Shown here piece after piece: positions 36,341 through 44,329 of a DNA stretch of 64,000 nt. Under the pieces are notes generated by a model that was given only the letters and a program-made list of their open reading frames with translations, was not told the origin of the DNA and ran no database searches. The stretch comes from Gemmatimonadaceae bacterium. Its GTDB lineage: Bacteria; Gemmatimonadota; Gemmatimonadetes; Gemmatimonadales; Gemmatimonadaceae. Position numbers and translations under genes: made by a program. The stretch spans positions 228,370 to 292,369 of the forward strand of contig JADZCT010000029.1 of assembly GCA_020851455.1 (NCBI GenBank), written 5' to 3'. Numbering within the stretch: the first letter of the stretch is position 1; the number at the start of each line of letters is the position of its first letter.

Positions 36341-36823
36341 ATGACAGCCGCAGGCGAAGGCAGCAGATCGGTGGGATCGGAAGAAGATGGCAGGTGGATG
36401 GCCGAGGCGCTGGAGGCGGCTCGCAAGGCGGGCGCGGCCGGTGAGGTGCCCGTCGGCGCGGTCGTCGTACGCGGAGGCGCCGTCATCGCCCGCGCTGGCA
36501 ACGCCATGCGCGCCGAAGGCGCGGTCGCGCACGCCGAGCTGCGGGCGATTTCCGATGCGATTCGGGTGACGGGCGGACCGTGGCTGGAAGGGTGCACGCT
36601 CTATGTGACGCTCGAACCATGCGCAATGTGTGCGGGCGCGATCGTCCTGGCCCGGCTCGACCGCGTGGTGTTCGGAGCGTGGGACGACAAGGCCGGGATG
36701 GCAGGGTCGCTTGGCGATCTGCTCCGTCACCCCGGGCTGAACCACTCCCCGCAGGTGCTCGCGGGCGTCGGGGCGACGGAATCGGCCGCGCTGCTCCGGG
36801 CGTTTTTCGCGACGCGGCGCTGA
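36341..36823 (+). CDS. tadA: tRNA-specific adenosine deaminase
   Basis: TadA converts A34 of tRNA-Arg(ACG) to inosine. The 160-residue protein contains the zinc deaminase motifs AHAELRAI (His and catalytic Glu, near residue 65) and PCAMCAGAIVLARLDRVVFGAWDDKAGMAGSLGDLLRHPGLNH, the last being diagnostic for TadA against other deaminases. ATG 36341 is used; GTG 36329 would add four residues. It is divergent from the M30-like lipoprotein, and the two tRNA-Ser genes follow. Confidence 0.94.
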   Translation: MTAAGEGSRSVGSEEDGRWMAEALEAARKAGAAGEVPVGAVVVRGGAVIARAGNAMRAEGAVAHAELRAISDAIRVTGGPWLEGCTLYVTLEPCAMCAGAIVLARLDRVVFGAWDDKAGMAGSLGDLLRHPGLNHSPQVLAGVGATESAALLRAFFATRR

Positions 36824-36839
36824 ACCGCGTTGACGCGGT
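36824..36839 (+). terminator. Small hairpin after tadA
   Basis: ACCGCG-TTGA-CGCGGT makes a 6-bp stem directly after the tadA stop codon. Weak and without a U-tract. Confidence 0.25.
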
Positions 36840-36879
36840 GCCTGCGCGCTGGTATTCATTCGTGTTCTGGCAAAGACCT

Positions 36880-36966
36880 GGACAGGTGGCCGAGCGGTTG
36901 AAGGCACCGGTCTCGAAAACCGGCATACCGGCAACGGTATCGTGAGTTCGAATCTCACCCTGTCCG
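36880..36966 (+). tRNA. tRNA-Ser (anticodon CGA)
   Basis: The acceptor arms GGACAGG and CCTGTCC pair fully with discriminator G. The anticodon arm is CCGGT-CTCGAAA-ACCGG, giving CGA, which reads UCG. The long variable arm TACCGGCAACGGTA and the T arm GTGAG-TTCGAAT-CTCAC are typical for a class II serine tRNA. CCA is not encoded. Confidence 0.95.
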
Positions 36967-37053
36967 TGCATGCAATCGTCGTCGCGAAGGGCGGGGCAGT
37001 GGCGCGAGCCGCACGGCCGGGCGCTGCCCCTCCTGCGTGAGATCGCCAACGAG

Positions 37054-37141
37054 GGACGGGTGGCCGAGTGGTTTAAGGCGCAGGCCTGGAAAGCTTGTGT
37101 ACGCTAATAACGTACCGTGGGTTCGAATCCCACCCCGTCCG
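37054..37141 (+). tRNA. tRNA-Ser (anticodon GGA)
   Basis: GGACGGG and CCCGTCC form the acceptor stem with discriminator G. The anticodon arm CAGGC-CTGGAAA-GCTTG has one G-U pair and reads UCC/UCU. The variable arm GTACG-CTAATAA-CGTAC and T arm GTGGG-TTCGAAT-CCCAC are complete. CCA is not encoded. It ends 11 bases before the oxidoreductase start. Confidence 0.95.
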
Positions 37142-37152
37142 TGGACTGCGCG

Positions 37153-38187
37153 GTGACCCGGGAACTCCACTTTGGACTGCACACGTTCGGCGACGTCACG
37201 CTGGACGAAGCCGGACGCCCCAAGGAGCACGCCCAGGTTCTCCGTGACGTGGTAGCCGAAGGCGTTGCGGCAGATGCCGCAGGGCTCGACGCGTTCGCCG
37301 TCGGCGAGCACCATCGTCCCGACTTCGCGATCTCCGCACCCGAGGTTGTCCTGGCCGCGCTGGCAACGGCGACAAAGCGCGTTCGACTTGGCACTGCCGT
37401 CACGGTGCTCAGCTCCGACGACCCGGTGCGGGTGTACGAGCGTTTCGCCACGCTCGACGGCCTGTCGCGCGGGAGGGCCGAGGTGATCCTCGGCAGGGGA
37501 TCGTTCACCGAGTCGTTCCCGCTGTTTGGTTACTCGCTCGACGACTACCACGTGCTGTTCGAGGAGAAGCTCGACCTCTTCGCACGCCTGCGCGGCGAGG
37601 GCGAGGTTACCTGGACCGGAACGACCCGGGCTCCGCTCGATCGCCAGCGTGTGTACCCGCATGCGGAGTCCGTCCCCATTCCGACATGGGTCGGCGTTGG
37701 TGGCAGCCCGGACTCGGTGGCCCGGGCTGCGCGGCACGGGTTCGGGCTCATGCTCGCGATCATTGGCGGGGCTTCAGCGCGATTCGTGCCGTACGTGGAG
37801 CTTTTCCGCCGGCTGTGCGCCGAGACGGGGAAGGGAATCCCGCCGGTGGGGGTCCATTCGCCGGGCCACGTGGCGCTGACCGATGCCGAGGCAAGGGCGC
37901 AGTTCTGGCCTGCCTACAAGCGCATGCACGACCAGATTGGCGCCGAGCGGGGCTGGCCGCCGCTCACAGCGCGCGCATTCGAGGCGGAGATCGAGGCGGG
38001 GGCCCTGTACGTCGGATCGCCGGACACGGTCGCAAGAAAAGTGGCCGCCACGGCGCGTGGCCTCGACCTCAGCCGGTTCGACCTCAAGTACAGCGCCGGA
38101 ACCCTCCCTCACGACGCGATGCTCCGCAGCATCGAGCTCTACGGAACGCAGGTCCTGCCTCGGGTGCGGGAACTGCTCTCGGACTGA
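37153..38187 (+). CDS. LLM-class flavin-dependent oxidoreductase (luciferase-like monooxygenase family)
   Basis: A 344-residue TIM-barrel flavoenzyme. VTRELHFGLHTFGDVTLDEAGRP opens the first strand, DAFAVGEHHRPDFAISAPEVVLAALATATKRVRLGTAVTVLSSDDPVRVYERFATLDGLSRGRAEVILGRGSF is the classic bacterial luciferase-like stretch, and GVGGSPDSVARAARHGFGLML lies later. It probably uses FMNH2; substrate unknown. GTG 37153 is preferred, but GTG 37141 inside the last base of the tRNA is also in frame. There is no ribosome site that is not part of the tRNA, so it is either cotranscribed with the tRNAs or leaderless. Confidence 0.88.
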   Translation: MTRELHFGLHTFGDVTLDEAGRPKEHAQVLRDVVAEGVAADAAGLDAFAVGEHHRPDFAISAPEVVLAALATATKRVRLGTAVTVLSSDDPVRVYERFATLDGLSRGRAEVILGRGSFTESFPLFGYSLDDYHVLFEEKLDLFARLRGEGEVTWTGTTRAPLDRQRVYPHAESVPIPTWVGVGGSPDSVARAARHGFGLMLAIIGGASARFVPYVELFRRLCAETGKGIPPVGVHSPGHVALTDAEARAQFWPAYKRMHDQIGAERGWPPLTARAFEAEIEAGALYVGSPDTVARKVAATARGLDLSRFDLKYSAGTLPHDAMLRSIELYGTQVLPRVRELLSD

Positions 38188-38256
38188 GCGTTCGCCGGTA
38201 AACGTTTTGCGGTTTGCGGTGTCTAACAGGGCAGGACAGGCAACGGCACCCATCCG

Positions 38257-38442
38257 ATGATCCAGACTTCCTACGACCCACGCGCGAAGACGGCATCCAG
38301 CGGGATGTTCTGCGTTCTTGACGCCGAAGGGCGACCGATCGGGACGATCCGGTTCCCGGTACAGCGGCAGCCTCTGGGCCATGGCCGCGAGAAGGTTTAC
38401 CTGGAGCGGCCCGCGGCGCAGCCCGACCGCCCGGCGAGGTAA
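38257..38442 (+). CDS. Possible small protein of 61 residues, unknown
   Basis: The 357-base stretch between the oxidoreductase and the GT87 gene holds this ORF (MIQTSYDPRAKTASSGMFCVLDAEGRPIGTIRFPVQRQP...). The composition is plausible for a soluble small protein and a GC hairpin sits just after its stop, as expected for a real transcript. There is no convincing ribosome binding site and no family I recognise. Confidence 0.4.
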   Translation: MIQTSYDPRAKTASSGMFCVLDAEGRPIGTIRFPVQRQPLGHGREKVYLERPAAQPDRPAR

Positions 38443-38448
38443 GCCGTG

Positions 38449-38472
38449 GCCCGCCGGGAGTCCCCGGCGGGC
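38449..38472 (+). terminator. GC hairpin before the GT87 gene
   Basis: GCCCGCCGGG-AGTC-CCCGGCGGGC is a perfect 10-bp stem seven bases after the small ORF. No U-tract follows. Confidence 0.45.
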
Positions 38473-38506
38473 AGCACCCGCGCGACCGTGCGATTCGCCG
38501 GGCGCG

Positions 38507-38535
38507 TTCCGCAACAGCGCTTCGCTCGGTAGCTT
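38507..38535 (+). promoter_or_regulatory. Candidate promoter for the GT87 gene
   Basis: TAGCTT (38530-38535) lies nine bases before ATG 38545, with a poor TTCCGC 17 bases upstream. The transcript would have a leader of only two or three bases. Confidence 0.35.
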
Positions 38536-38544
38536 GTTGGGCGA

Positions 38545-39768
38545 ATGTCGTTCCCCGCTTTGCGTCGCCCGACGACGGCGCTGCGCATAACCCTGGCGGC
38601 ATACATCGCCACGTCAGTTGCCGTGGCGATCCAGCGGACTGTCTTTTCCCGCGAGAACAACTTCTGGATCTTCCGGGCCGCGTTCGCTCACTTGCGCGAA
38701 GGCGCGGATCTGTACGCGGCGTACCCTGAAATCCACAGCGACTTCTTCAAGTACAGCCCGACTTTTGCATTTCTTTTCGCGCCGTTTGCCCTGCTGCCGC
38801 CTGTTGTCGGCTACGCCCTTTGGGCGTCGGCGTGCGCGTTCGCTGTCTGGGTGGGGATTTCGCGCTTCCTGCCCGCGCGCGCGGCGGTGGTTGCGCTCGC
38901 GGTTTCATGGCTCGCCGTGCTCGGCGACATGCAGCGGGCCCAGAGCAACGCGCTGGTTGCCGGACTGATGATCCTCGCGTGGGCGTCGTTCGAGCGCGGG
39001 CGCCCGGTGCGCGCAGCCGCTGCGATCGCGGGCGGCGCGTTCGTGAAGATCTTTCCCCTCGCCGCGGCGATGGGCGCGCTCCTGCGCCGCCAGTGGCTGA
39101 GATTCTGCGTTATCCTCGCCGGGGTGATGGCCGCTGGCGCCGCGCTTCCCCTGCTCGTTGCGGCCCCGGGAACCCTCGGCGCGCAATACGCCTCATGGTA
39201 TGCCATCGAGACGCGCGACGCCGCCCCGATGCCGCGTTACGGAACCGGCGGCGCCGACCTCTACGCGGGGCTGATGGGCCAGTTTCGCGTGTGGTTCGGC
39301 ACGGACTGGCCGCACTGGCCAGTGCAGTTCGCAGGGCTGGTGCTGCTCCTCCTGCCCGTCGTCGTGCAGCGCCGCCGGTTCGTCGAGCCGGTATTCAGGG
39401 TCACCCTGCTTGCGAGTCTTCTCCTTTTCTGCGTGCTCTTCAATCATCAGGCCGAGTCTCCGTCGTACGCGATCGCGATGATCGGCGTGGGGATATGGTA
39501 CGCCGCAGGCGAGCGCGCGGCATGGCGGACTGCGCTGATGCTTGCCTGCCTGCTCATCGTGAACGTGGCATCCACCGACCTGATGCCGCGCGAATGGTAC
39601 CGGGAGTACTACGTCGCATACCTGCTCAAGACGGTGCCGCTCATTCCGGCGTGGATCGTCATGCAGCTCGAGCTGCACGGCCTCGTGCGGAACGCCGGCG
39701 CCTCAGAGCTGGCCGAAATGGGCGAGGGCAACGTCGTCGGCGCTCATCCGGCTGCGGACGCCCGCTGA
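38545..39768 (+). CDS. GT87-family polyprenyl-phosphate-sugar-dependent membrane glycosyltransferase
   Basis: A 407-residue polytopic membrane protein with about ten hydrophobic helices. Diagnostic parts are the first loop DLYAAYPEIHSDFFKYSPTFAFLFAPFALLP and RAQSNALVAGLMILAWASFERGRPVRAAAAIAGGAFVKIFPLAAAM, both typical of GT87/DUF2029 enzymes. These use a polyprenyl-phosphate sugar as donor and act on the outer face of the inner membrane. The gene appears to be leaderless or nearly so. Its 3' end overlaps the convergent deacetylase gene by 66 bases. Confidence 0.8.
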   Translation: MSFPALRRPTTALRITLAAYIATSVAVAIQRTVFSRENNFWIFRAAFAHLREGADLYAAYPEIHSDFFKYSPTFAFLFAPFALLPPVVGYALWASACAFAVWVGISRFLPARAAVVALAVSWLAVLGDMQRAQSNALVAGLMILAWASFERGRPVRAAAAIAGGAFVKIFPLAAAMGALLRRQWLRFCVILAGVMAAGAALPLLVAAPGTLGAQYASWYAIETRDAAPMPRYGTGGADLYAGLMGQFRVWFGTDWPHWPVQFAGLVLLLLPVVVQRRRFVEPVFRVTLLASLLLFCVLFNHQAESPSYAIAMIGVGIWYAAGERAAWRTALMLACLLIVNVASTDLMPREWYREYYVAYLLKTVPLIPAWIVMQLELHGLVRNAGASELAEMGEGNVVGAHPAADAR

Positions 39769-40530
39769 GAGCAGTGCGGCAAGTTCGCGTTCCCGCTGCC
39801 ATGTGTAGCCGTCCATTCCGGAGAGCGCGGCGTCCGCGTGGCCCGGATGGACCATCAGTTCGACGGAACCCGACGGGAGGCGGCTGAGCACGCGGGAGAT
39901 CAGGGCATGGAATCCGTGTCCGCCCTGCATCGAGATGCCGATGAAGTGATCGGGCGCGCGCGTCCGCGGCGCACCGAATGATGCCGCCCGCCACGACCAG
40001 GCAACTATCGCCCTGTGGGCATGCGACCTGAGGCCGCCCGGCACCAGCCGATGGGACTCGACTGGGCGGCGCAGCGGCAGCCCGCGCCGGCTGGCCACGC
40101 GAGCCACTGCCGCACGAACGGCTGGGAGCGCGTGGGTATGCCGGTGCGAGTCAATGTGGGTCACGCGAACGCCGATCCGCTCGATCGCCTGAAGTTGCGC
40201 TTCGCATTCGGCTTCGACTTCGGCGCCGTCGAGCCGGCCGGTCAGCGCCCGCGCCACGAGCGCCGTGAGCGGGAGGAACCGGCCCGTGTGCGTGCCGGAA
40301 AGCGACGCCGCGGGAACGAGCGGCGCGCCGGAGAGGATGTTGAAGTGCAGCCCGATTCCCAGCGTTGGCGCCGTCCTGGCGAGGCCTGAGGCGTGAGCCC
40401 AGCCCGGGCAGTGGACCATCATCGAAGTTGACGTTACGGTTCCGGCGGAATGCGCCTCGAGAATCCCGTCGGTTACCGCAGGAGAGATCCCGAAATCATC
40501 GGCGTTCACGATGAGCCGGGTGCGGGCCAT
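39703..40530 (-). CDS. ChbG/YdjC-like carbohydrate deacetylase
   Basis: A 275-residue protein. MARTRLIVNADDFGISPAVTDGILEAHSAGTVTSTSMMVHCPGW shows the metal-binding NADDFG motif, followed by LGIGLHFNILSGAP (His) and VTHIDSHRHTHALPAVRAAV (the HxxxH metal site). The family removes N-acetyl groups from chito- or cello-type sugars or from polyprenyl-linked sugars. The start is at 40530; the longer track start overlaps the gap before GT2. It follows the GT2 gene by 34 bases on the same strand, and its 3' end overlaps GT87 on the other strand. Confidence 0.88.
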   Translation of the reverse strand: MARTRLIVNADDFGISPAVTDGILEAHSAGTVTSTSMMVHCPGWAHASGLARTAPTLGIGLHFNILSGAPLVPAASLSGTHTGRFLPLTALVARALTGRLDGAEVEAECEAQLQAIERIGVRVTHIDSHRHTHALPAVRAAVARVASRRGLPLRRPVESHRLVPGGLRSHAHRAIVAWSWRAASFGAPRTRAPDHFIGISMQGGHGFHALISRVLSRLPSGSVELMVHPGHADAALSGMDGYTWQRERELAALLSAGVRSRMSADDVALAHFGQL

Positions 40531-40564
40531 CGCTGCGCTCACCCGGTCCGGCGTCCGTCGCCGG

Positions 40565-41320
40565 TCACCGGTACCGGCCACGGAGGTCGTTTATGCGGAT
40601 GTGCGCCAGATCCGAGGCCATCGTGATGGCGCTGCGCGCGAAGCGCACCGTCGTCGGCTCCTCGTCGTAGCGGAAGTGAACAGCTGCCTGCCGCACGGAA
40701 AGGCCGTGCCGCTGGGCGATGAAGAGTGCTTCCACGTCGAAGCCAAAGCGGGGAATCGTGATCCGTGGAAAGACGATGCCCGCGGCGCGCGCCGTGAAGC
40801 CCTTGAGCCCGGCCTGCGTGTCCAGGATGCCGCGCAGGAGCGTCGTCCGCACCATCAGGTTGAACGCGCGGCTCATGAGGTGCCGTGTGTACAGGTAGTG
40901 AAAGAAACTCGGGCTCATCAGGTAGCGCGACTGCGGGAGGACGCGGCAGGCGATCGCGACGTCAGCGCCGGCCTCGAGGTCGGCGAGGATCTTGCCGATC
41001 TCTTCCGGCGGAAAGGCAAGGTCCGCGTCGGTGAATACCCTGAAGGCCCCCGTCGCTGCCAGCATTCCGCGGCTAACCGAGGCTCCCTTGCCCAGGTTCC
41101 GCTCGTTCCGGATTACCGACCGGCCCGGACGCGCCGCGGCGAACTCGGCAAGCACCGCAGGGGCGTCGTCCCGGCTGTGGTCGTCAACGAAGACCAGTTC
41201 GGTGGCGTACGGACGCGAGTCCACCCATGCGGCGAGCTGCCGGAGCGCCGCCGGGAGGCGGGCCGCCCCGTTGTACACTGGTACCACGACTGACAGGTGG
41301 GTACTGGGCGCCGGATCCAT
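40565..41320 (-). CDS. GT2-family glycosyltransferase, polyprenyl-phosphate sugar synthase-like
   Basis: A 251-residue soluble GT-A glycosyltransferase. HLSVVVPVYNGAARLPAALRQLAAW and NLGKGASVSRGMLAATGAFRVFTDADLAFPPEEI (D-x-D metal site) are typical of dolichyl/polyprenyl-phosphate beta-glucosyl- or mannosyltransferases. LDTQAGLKGFTARAAGIVFPRITIPRFGFDVEALFIAQRHGL is also characteristic of that branch. ATG 41320 is used; 41356 would add 12 residues. It lacks the C-terminal membrane helices of ArnC. It is divergent from pyrR. Confidence 0.85.
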   Translation of the reverse strand: MDPAPSTHLSVVVPVYNGAARLPAALRQLAAWVDSRPYATELVFVDDHSRDDAPAVLAEFAAARPGRSVIRNERNLGKGASVSRGMLAATGAFRVFTDADLAFPPEEIGKILADLEAGADVAIACRVLPQSRYLMSPSFFHYLYTRHLMSRAFNLMVRTTLLRGILDTQAGLKGFTARAAGIVFPRITIPRFGFDVEALFIAQRHGLSVRQAAVHFRYDEEPTTVRFARSAITMASDLAHIRINDLRGRYR

Positions 41321-41413
41321 CGGGCGCAAACTCGCTGAACCGTGGCTCGGTGGCAACGGTCCGGCGCCGCGGCTGTCGCGCTGGCGTGCGGCCGGTCATA
41401 TTTCGCCTCCGGA

Positions 41414-41962
41414 ATGGCATCTACCCGGTCAGTCGTACTCGACGCGAAGGCGCTGGCACGCACGCTGTCGCGCATGGCCGACGAAATAGTCGAGCGGAAC
41501 GAAGGAACCGAGGGGCTCGTGCTCGTCGGCATCCAGCGTCGCGGCGTGCAGGTCGCCGACCGGCTTGCGGCCGTGATTGCGAACCGCGAAGGGGTCCAGG
41601 TGCCACGCGGCGCCCTCGACATCACGCTCTACCGCGACGACCTCCAGACGGTCGGGCCGCGGCCCGTCGTTGGCCGCACCGACATTCCGGTCTCGATTGA
41701 CGACAGGCGCGTGGTGATCGTGGACGACGTGCTCTTCACCGGGCGGACGATCCGCGCCGCGCTGAACGAGCTCGCCGACTTCGGGCGCGCTGCGCGTGTG
41801 AGCCTCGCGGTCGTCATTGATCGCGGCGGCCGCGAGCTGCCGATCCACCCCGACGTGGTCGGGAAGCACCTCGACGTGCCGGGCGGCGCCCGGGTTGACG
41901 TGCTCGTGAAGGAGGTTGACGGGCGTGACGAGGTCATCGTGCAGGAGGCGCCGGGAGCGTGA
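41414..41962 (+). CDS. pyrR: Bifunctional pyr operon regulator / uracil phosphoribosyltransferase
   Basis: PyrR senses UMP and, in many bacteria, binds pyr mRNA to cause attenuation; it also has weak UPRTase activity. The 182-residue protein has [17 protein letters not shown] near the N-terminus and the PRPP loop [27 protein letters not shown] near residue 102, then [21 protein letters not shown] in the C-terminal part. ATG 41414 is chosen because it matches the usual short N-terminus. The gap before it is too short to hold an attenuator with PyrR loop, so control may differ. Its stop overlaps the pyrB GTG. Confidence 0.93.
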   Translation: MASTRSVVLDAKALARTLSRMADEIVERNEGTEGLVLVGIQRRGVQVADRLAAVIANREGVQVPRGALDITLYRDDLQTVGPRPVVGRTDIPVSIDDRRVVIVDDVLFTGRTIRAALNELADFGRAARVSLAVVIDRGGRELPIHPDVVGKHLDVPGGARVDVLVKEVDGRDEVIVQEAPGA

Positions 41963-42912
41963 CGTCGCTCGGCAAGGACCTGCTCGCGCTCGAGCGGCTC
42001 TCGGCCGAACAGATTTCGTTGGTCCTCGATACAGCGGGTCCGTTCAAGGAGATTTCCGAACGGGCCATCAAGAAGGTCCCGACGCTCCGTGGCGCGACCA
42101 TCGTCAACCTGTTCTTCGAGCCGTCCACGAGGACCCGCATTTCGTTCGAGTTCGCGGAGAAGCGGATGTCGGCCGATACGGTGAACGTCGCGACGGCGGG
42201 GTCGAGCGTGACGAAGGGAGAGACGCTGGTTGATACCGCGCGCAACCTCGAGGCGATGCGGATTGACATGGTCGTCATTCGTCACACGTCGTCGGGGGCC
42301 GCCCAGTTCCTGGCCGAGCGGATCGAGTCGAACGTGATCAATGCGGGCGACGGAACGCACGAACACCCGACGCAGGGGCTGCTCGACATCCTGACGCTGC
42401 GCGACCGGTGGGGAACGCTGACCGGGAAGCGCGTGTGCATCTGCGGCGACGTCCTGCACTCGCGGGTCGCGAGGTCCAATATCTGGGGGCTGACGAAGCT
42501 GGGCGCGGAGGTGGCCGTCTGCGGCCCACGATCGTTGCTGCCCAGCGCCATCGCGGACCTTGGAGTCACGGTATTCGACCGCATCGAGGCCGCCATCGAG
42601 TGGGCCGACGCGCTCAACGTGCTCCGGCTGCAGCTCGAGCGCATGCTTGGCGGGTTCATACCGTCGTTGCGGGAATACAATCGCGTCTTCGGCGTCACCC
42701 GCGAGCGGCTGGAGCGCGCGCCACGCGACATCATCATCATGCACCCTGGGCCCATGAACCGCGGAGTGGAGATTGACTCGGACGTGGCCGACGGGCCGCA
42801 TAGCGTCATCCTCGACCAGGTAACCAACGGAGTCGCGATCCGGATGGCCGTGCTTTATCTGCTCGCTGGCAACCCGCCAGGCCTGGCCGACGCCGCCAAG
42901 GGGGCCGTATGA
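41959..42912 (+). CDS. pyrB: Aspartate carbamoyltransferase catalytic subunit
   Basis: PyrB joins carbamoyl phosphate and aspartate. The 317-residue protein has the carbamoyl-phosphate site [19 protein letters not shown] near residue 55 and [19 protein letters not shown] near residue 135; [40 protein letters not shown] closes it. The start is GTG 41959, overlapping pyrR. No pyrI is adjacent, so this is a class with the catalytic subunit alone or bound to PyrC. It overlaps pyrC by ATGA. Confidence 0.97.
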   Translation: MTSLGKDLLALERLSAEQISLVLDTAGPFKEISERAIKKVPTLRGATIVNLFFEPSTRTRISFEFAEKRMSADTVNVATAGSSVTKGETLVDTARNLEAMRIDMVVIRHTSSGAAQFLAERIESNVINAGDGTHEHPTQGLLDILTLRDRWGTLTGKRVCICGDVLHSRVARSNIWGLTKLGAEVAVCGPRSLLPSAIADLGVTVFDRIEAAIEWADALNVLRLQLERMLGGFIPSLREYNRVFGVTRERLERAPRDIIIMHPGPMNRGVEIDSDVADGPHSVILDQVTNGVAIRMAVLYLLAGNPPGLADAAKGAV

Positions 42913-44198
42913 GCCCGCGCGACGTGCTGCTTACGGGCGGGCGGCTGCTCGACCCTTCCTCAGGCCTTGACGCCGTCGGCGACCTGTTGCTGAGTGGCGG
43001 GAAGATCGAGGCCGTTGGCGGGCGGGTCGGCCGGCCGGATGGCGCGGAGGTCGTGGACTGTGCCGGGCTCGTGGTCGCGCCCGGGTTGGTTGACGTGCAC
43101 TGCCACCTGCGGGAGCCCGGCCGCGAGGACGTGGAGACGATCGCGACGGGCGCACGCGCCGCAGCCGCCGGCGGGTTTACCGCTGTGTGCGCGATGCCGA
43201 ACACCGATCCGGTGACCGACAACCAGGCGGCCGTGGGATTCGTGCTCGAACAGGGGCGGGCGGCGCGCGCGGCCCGGGTCCACCCCATCGGCGCGATCTC
43301 GATCGGGCAGGCGGGGGAACGGCTCGCCGAGTTTGGCGAGATGGTTGGGGCGGGAGCCGTCGCCGTCAGCGATGACGGGAAGCCCGTCGTGAGTTCGCAG
43401 CTCATGCGGACGGCGCTGGAGTACGCGCGCACCTTCGACATCCCCGTCGCCGACCACTGCGAGGACCCAACACTGGCCGCAGGCGGCGCCATGAACGAGG
43501 GTGTGGTTTCGGCGCGGATGGGCCTTCGCGGGATCCCAAGTGAAGCCGAGGAGATCATGGCCATTCGCGACATCCTCCTCGCGCGGCGGACCGGCGGGCA
43601 CGTACACCTCTGCCACATGAGCACCAAGGGCTCGGTCGAACTCATTCGGTGGGGGAAGGAGCGGGGTATCCGCGTCACGGCGGAAGCGTGCCCGCACCAC
43701 CTGTCGCTGACGGAGGAGGCCGTCGAGGGCTACGATACGCACGCCAAGATGAACCCGCCGCTGAGGACCGCGGCCGATGTCGAGGCACTGCGCGATGCCG
43801 TCCGCGACGGAACCATTGACCTGCTGGCAACGGACCACGCACCGCACCACAACGACGAGAAGCAGCGCGCCTTCGCCGACGCTCCGAACGGCATAGTCGG
43901 GCTCGAGACGGCCCTTGCCGTGAATCTCACCTGGCTGGTGAAGCCGGGGATAATCGGGCTGGGCACCCTGGTAGAGCGGATGTCGTGCGCGCCTGCCAGG
44001 ATCTTCCGGCTCCCGGGCGGAACGCTGCGGCGCGGCGCCGTCGCCGATGTCACTGTGTTTGACGCAGGCTCCGAGTGGAACGTGGATCCAGCGTCATTCC
44101 TGACCAAGGGGCGGAATACCCCTTACCGCGGGATGACGCTTACCGGCCGTGCGCGCTACACCGTGGTTGGCGGCACGCTCGTGTTCAGGGCCGGTTGA
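42909..44198 (+). CDS. pyrC: Dihydroorotase
   Basis: PyrC cyclises carbamoyl aspartate to dihydroorotate. The 429-residue class I enzyme has the metal site [40 protein letters not shown] near residue 60, [14 protein letters not shown] near residue 260, and [14 protein letters not shown] near residue 305, so the metal ligands and catalytic Asp are present and it is not an inactive PyrC-like partner. ATGA links it to pyrB. A 2.5-copy GGCCGGTTGAC repeat covers its stop codon. Confidence 0.96.
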   Translation: MSPRDVLLTGGRLLDPSSGLDAVGDLLLSGGKIEAVGGRVGRPDGAEVVDCAGLVVAPGLVDVHCHLREPGREDVETIATGARAAAAGGFTAVCAMPNTDPVTDNQAAVGFVLEQGRAARAARVHPIGAISIGQAGERLAEFGEMVGAGAVAVSDDGKPVVSSQLMRTALEYARTFDIPVADHCEDPTLAAGGAMNEGVVSARMGLRGIPSEAEEIMAIRDILLARRTGGHVHLCHMSTKGSVELIRWGKERGIRVTAEACPHHLSLTEEAVEGYDTHAKMNPPLRTAADVEALRDAVRDGTIDLLATDHAPHHNDEKQRAFADAPNGIVGLETALAVNLTWLVKPGIIGLGTLVERMSCAPARIFRLPGGTLRRGAVADVTVFDAGSEWNVDPASFLTKGRNTPYRGMTLTGRARYTVVGGTLVFRAG

Positions 44199-44215
44199 CG
44201 GCCGGTTGACGGCCG
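44189..44215 (+). repeat. Short tandem repeat over the pyrC stop
   Basis: GGCCGGTTGAC occurs twice in tandem (44189-44199, 44200-44210) followed by a partial third copy GGCCG. The first TGA inside it is the pyrC stop codon. A small replication slippage product is the simplest explanation. Confidence 0.6.
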
Positions 44216-44237
44216 AAGTGACCGAACCGGGGTCTTC

Positions 44238-44266
44238 GTGCGTCAGTAGTCAAGTGCAACTAGGTT
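44238..44266 (+). promoter_or_regulatory. Candidate promoter for the zinc-ribbon gene
   Basis: GTGCGT (44238-44243), one mismatch from TTGCGT, and TAGGTT (44261-44266) are 17 bases apart. Six bases after TAGGTT is an in-frame GTG at 44273, the same arrangement as at recO. Confidence 0.4.
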
Positions 44267-44329
44267 GTGGCAGTGAGGCCAGCCGGCCCGAACTCGGACA
44301 CTTGGCCGCGGGTGGAGGAACCATCTGAC

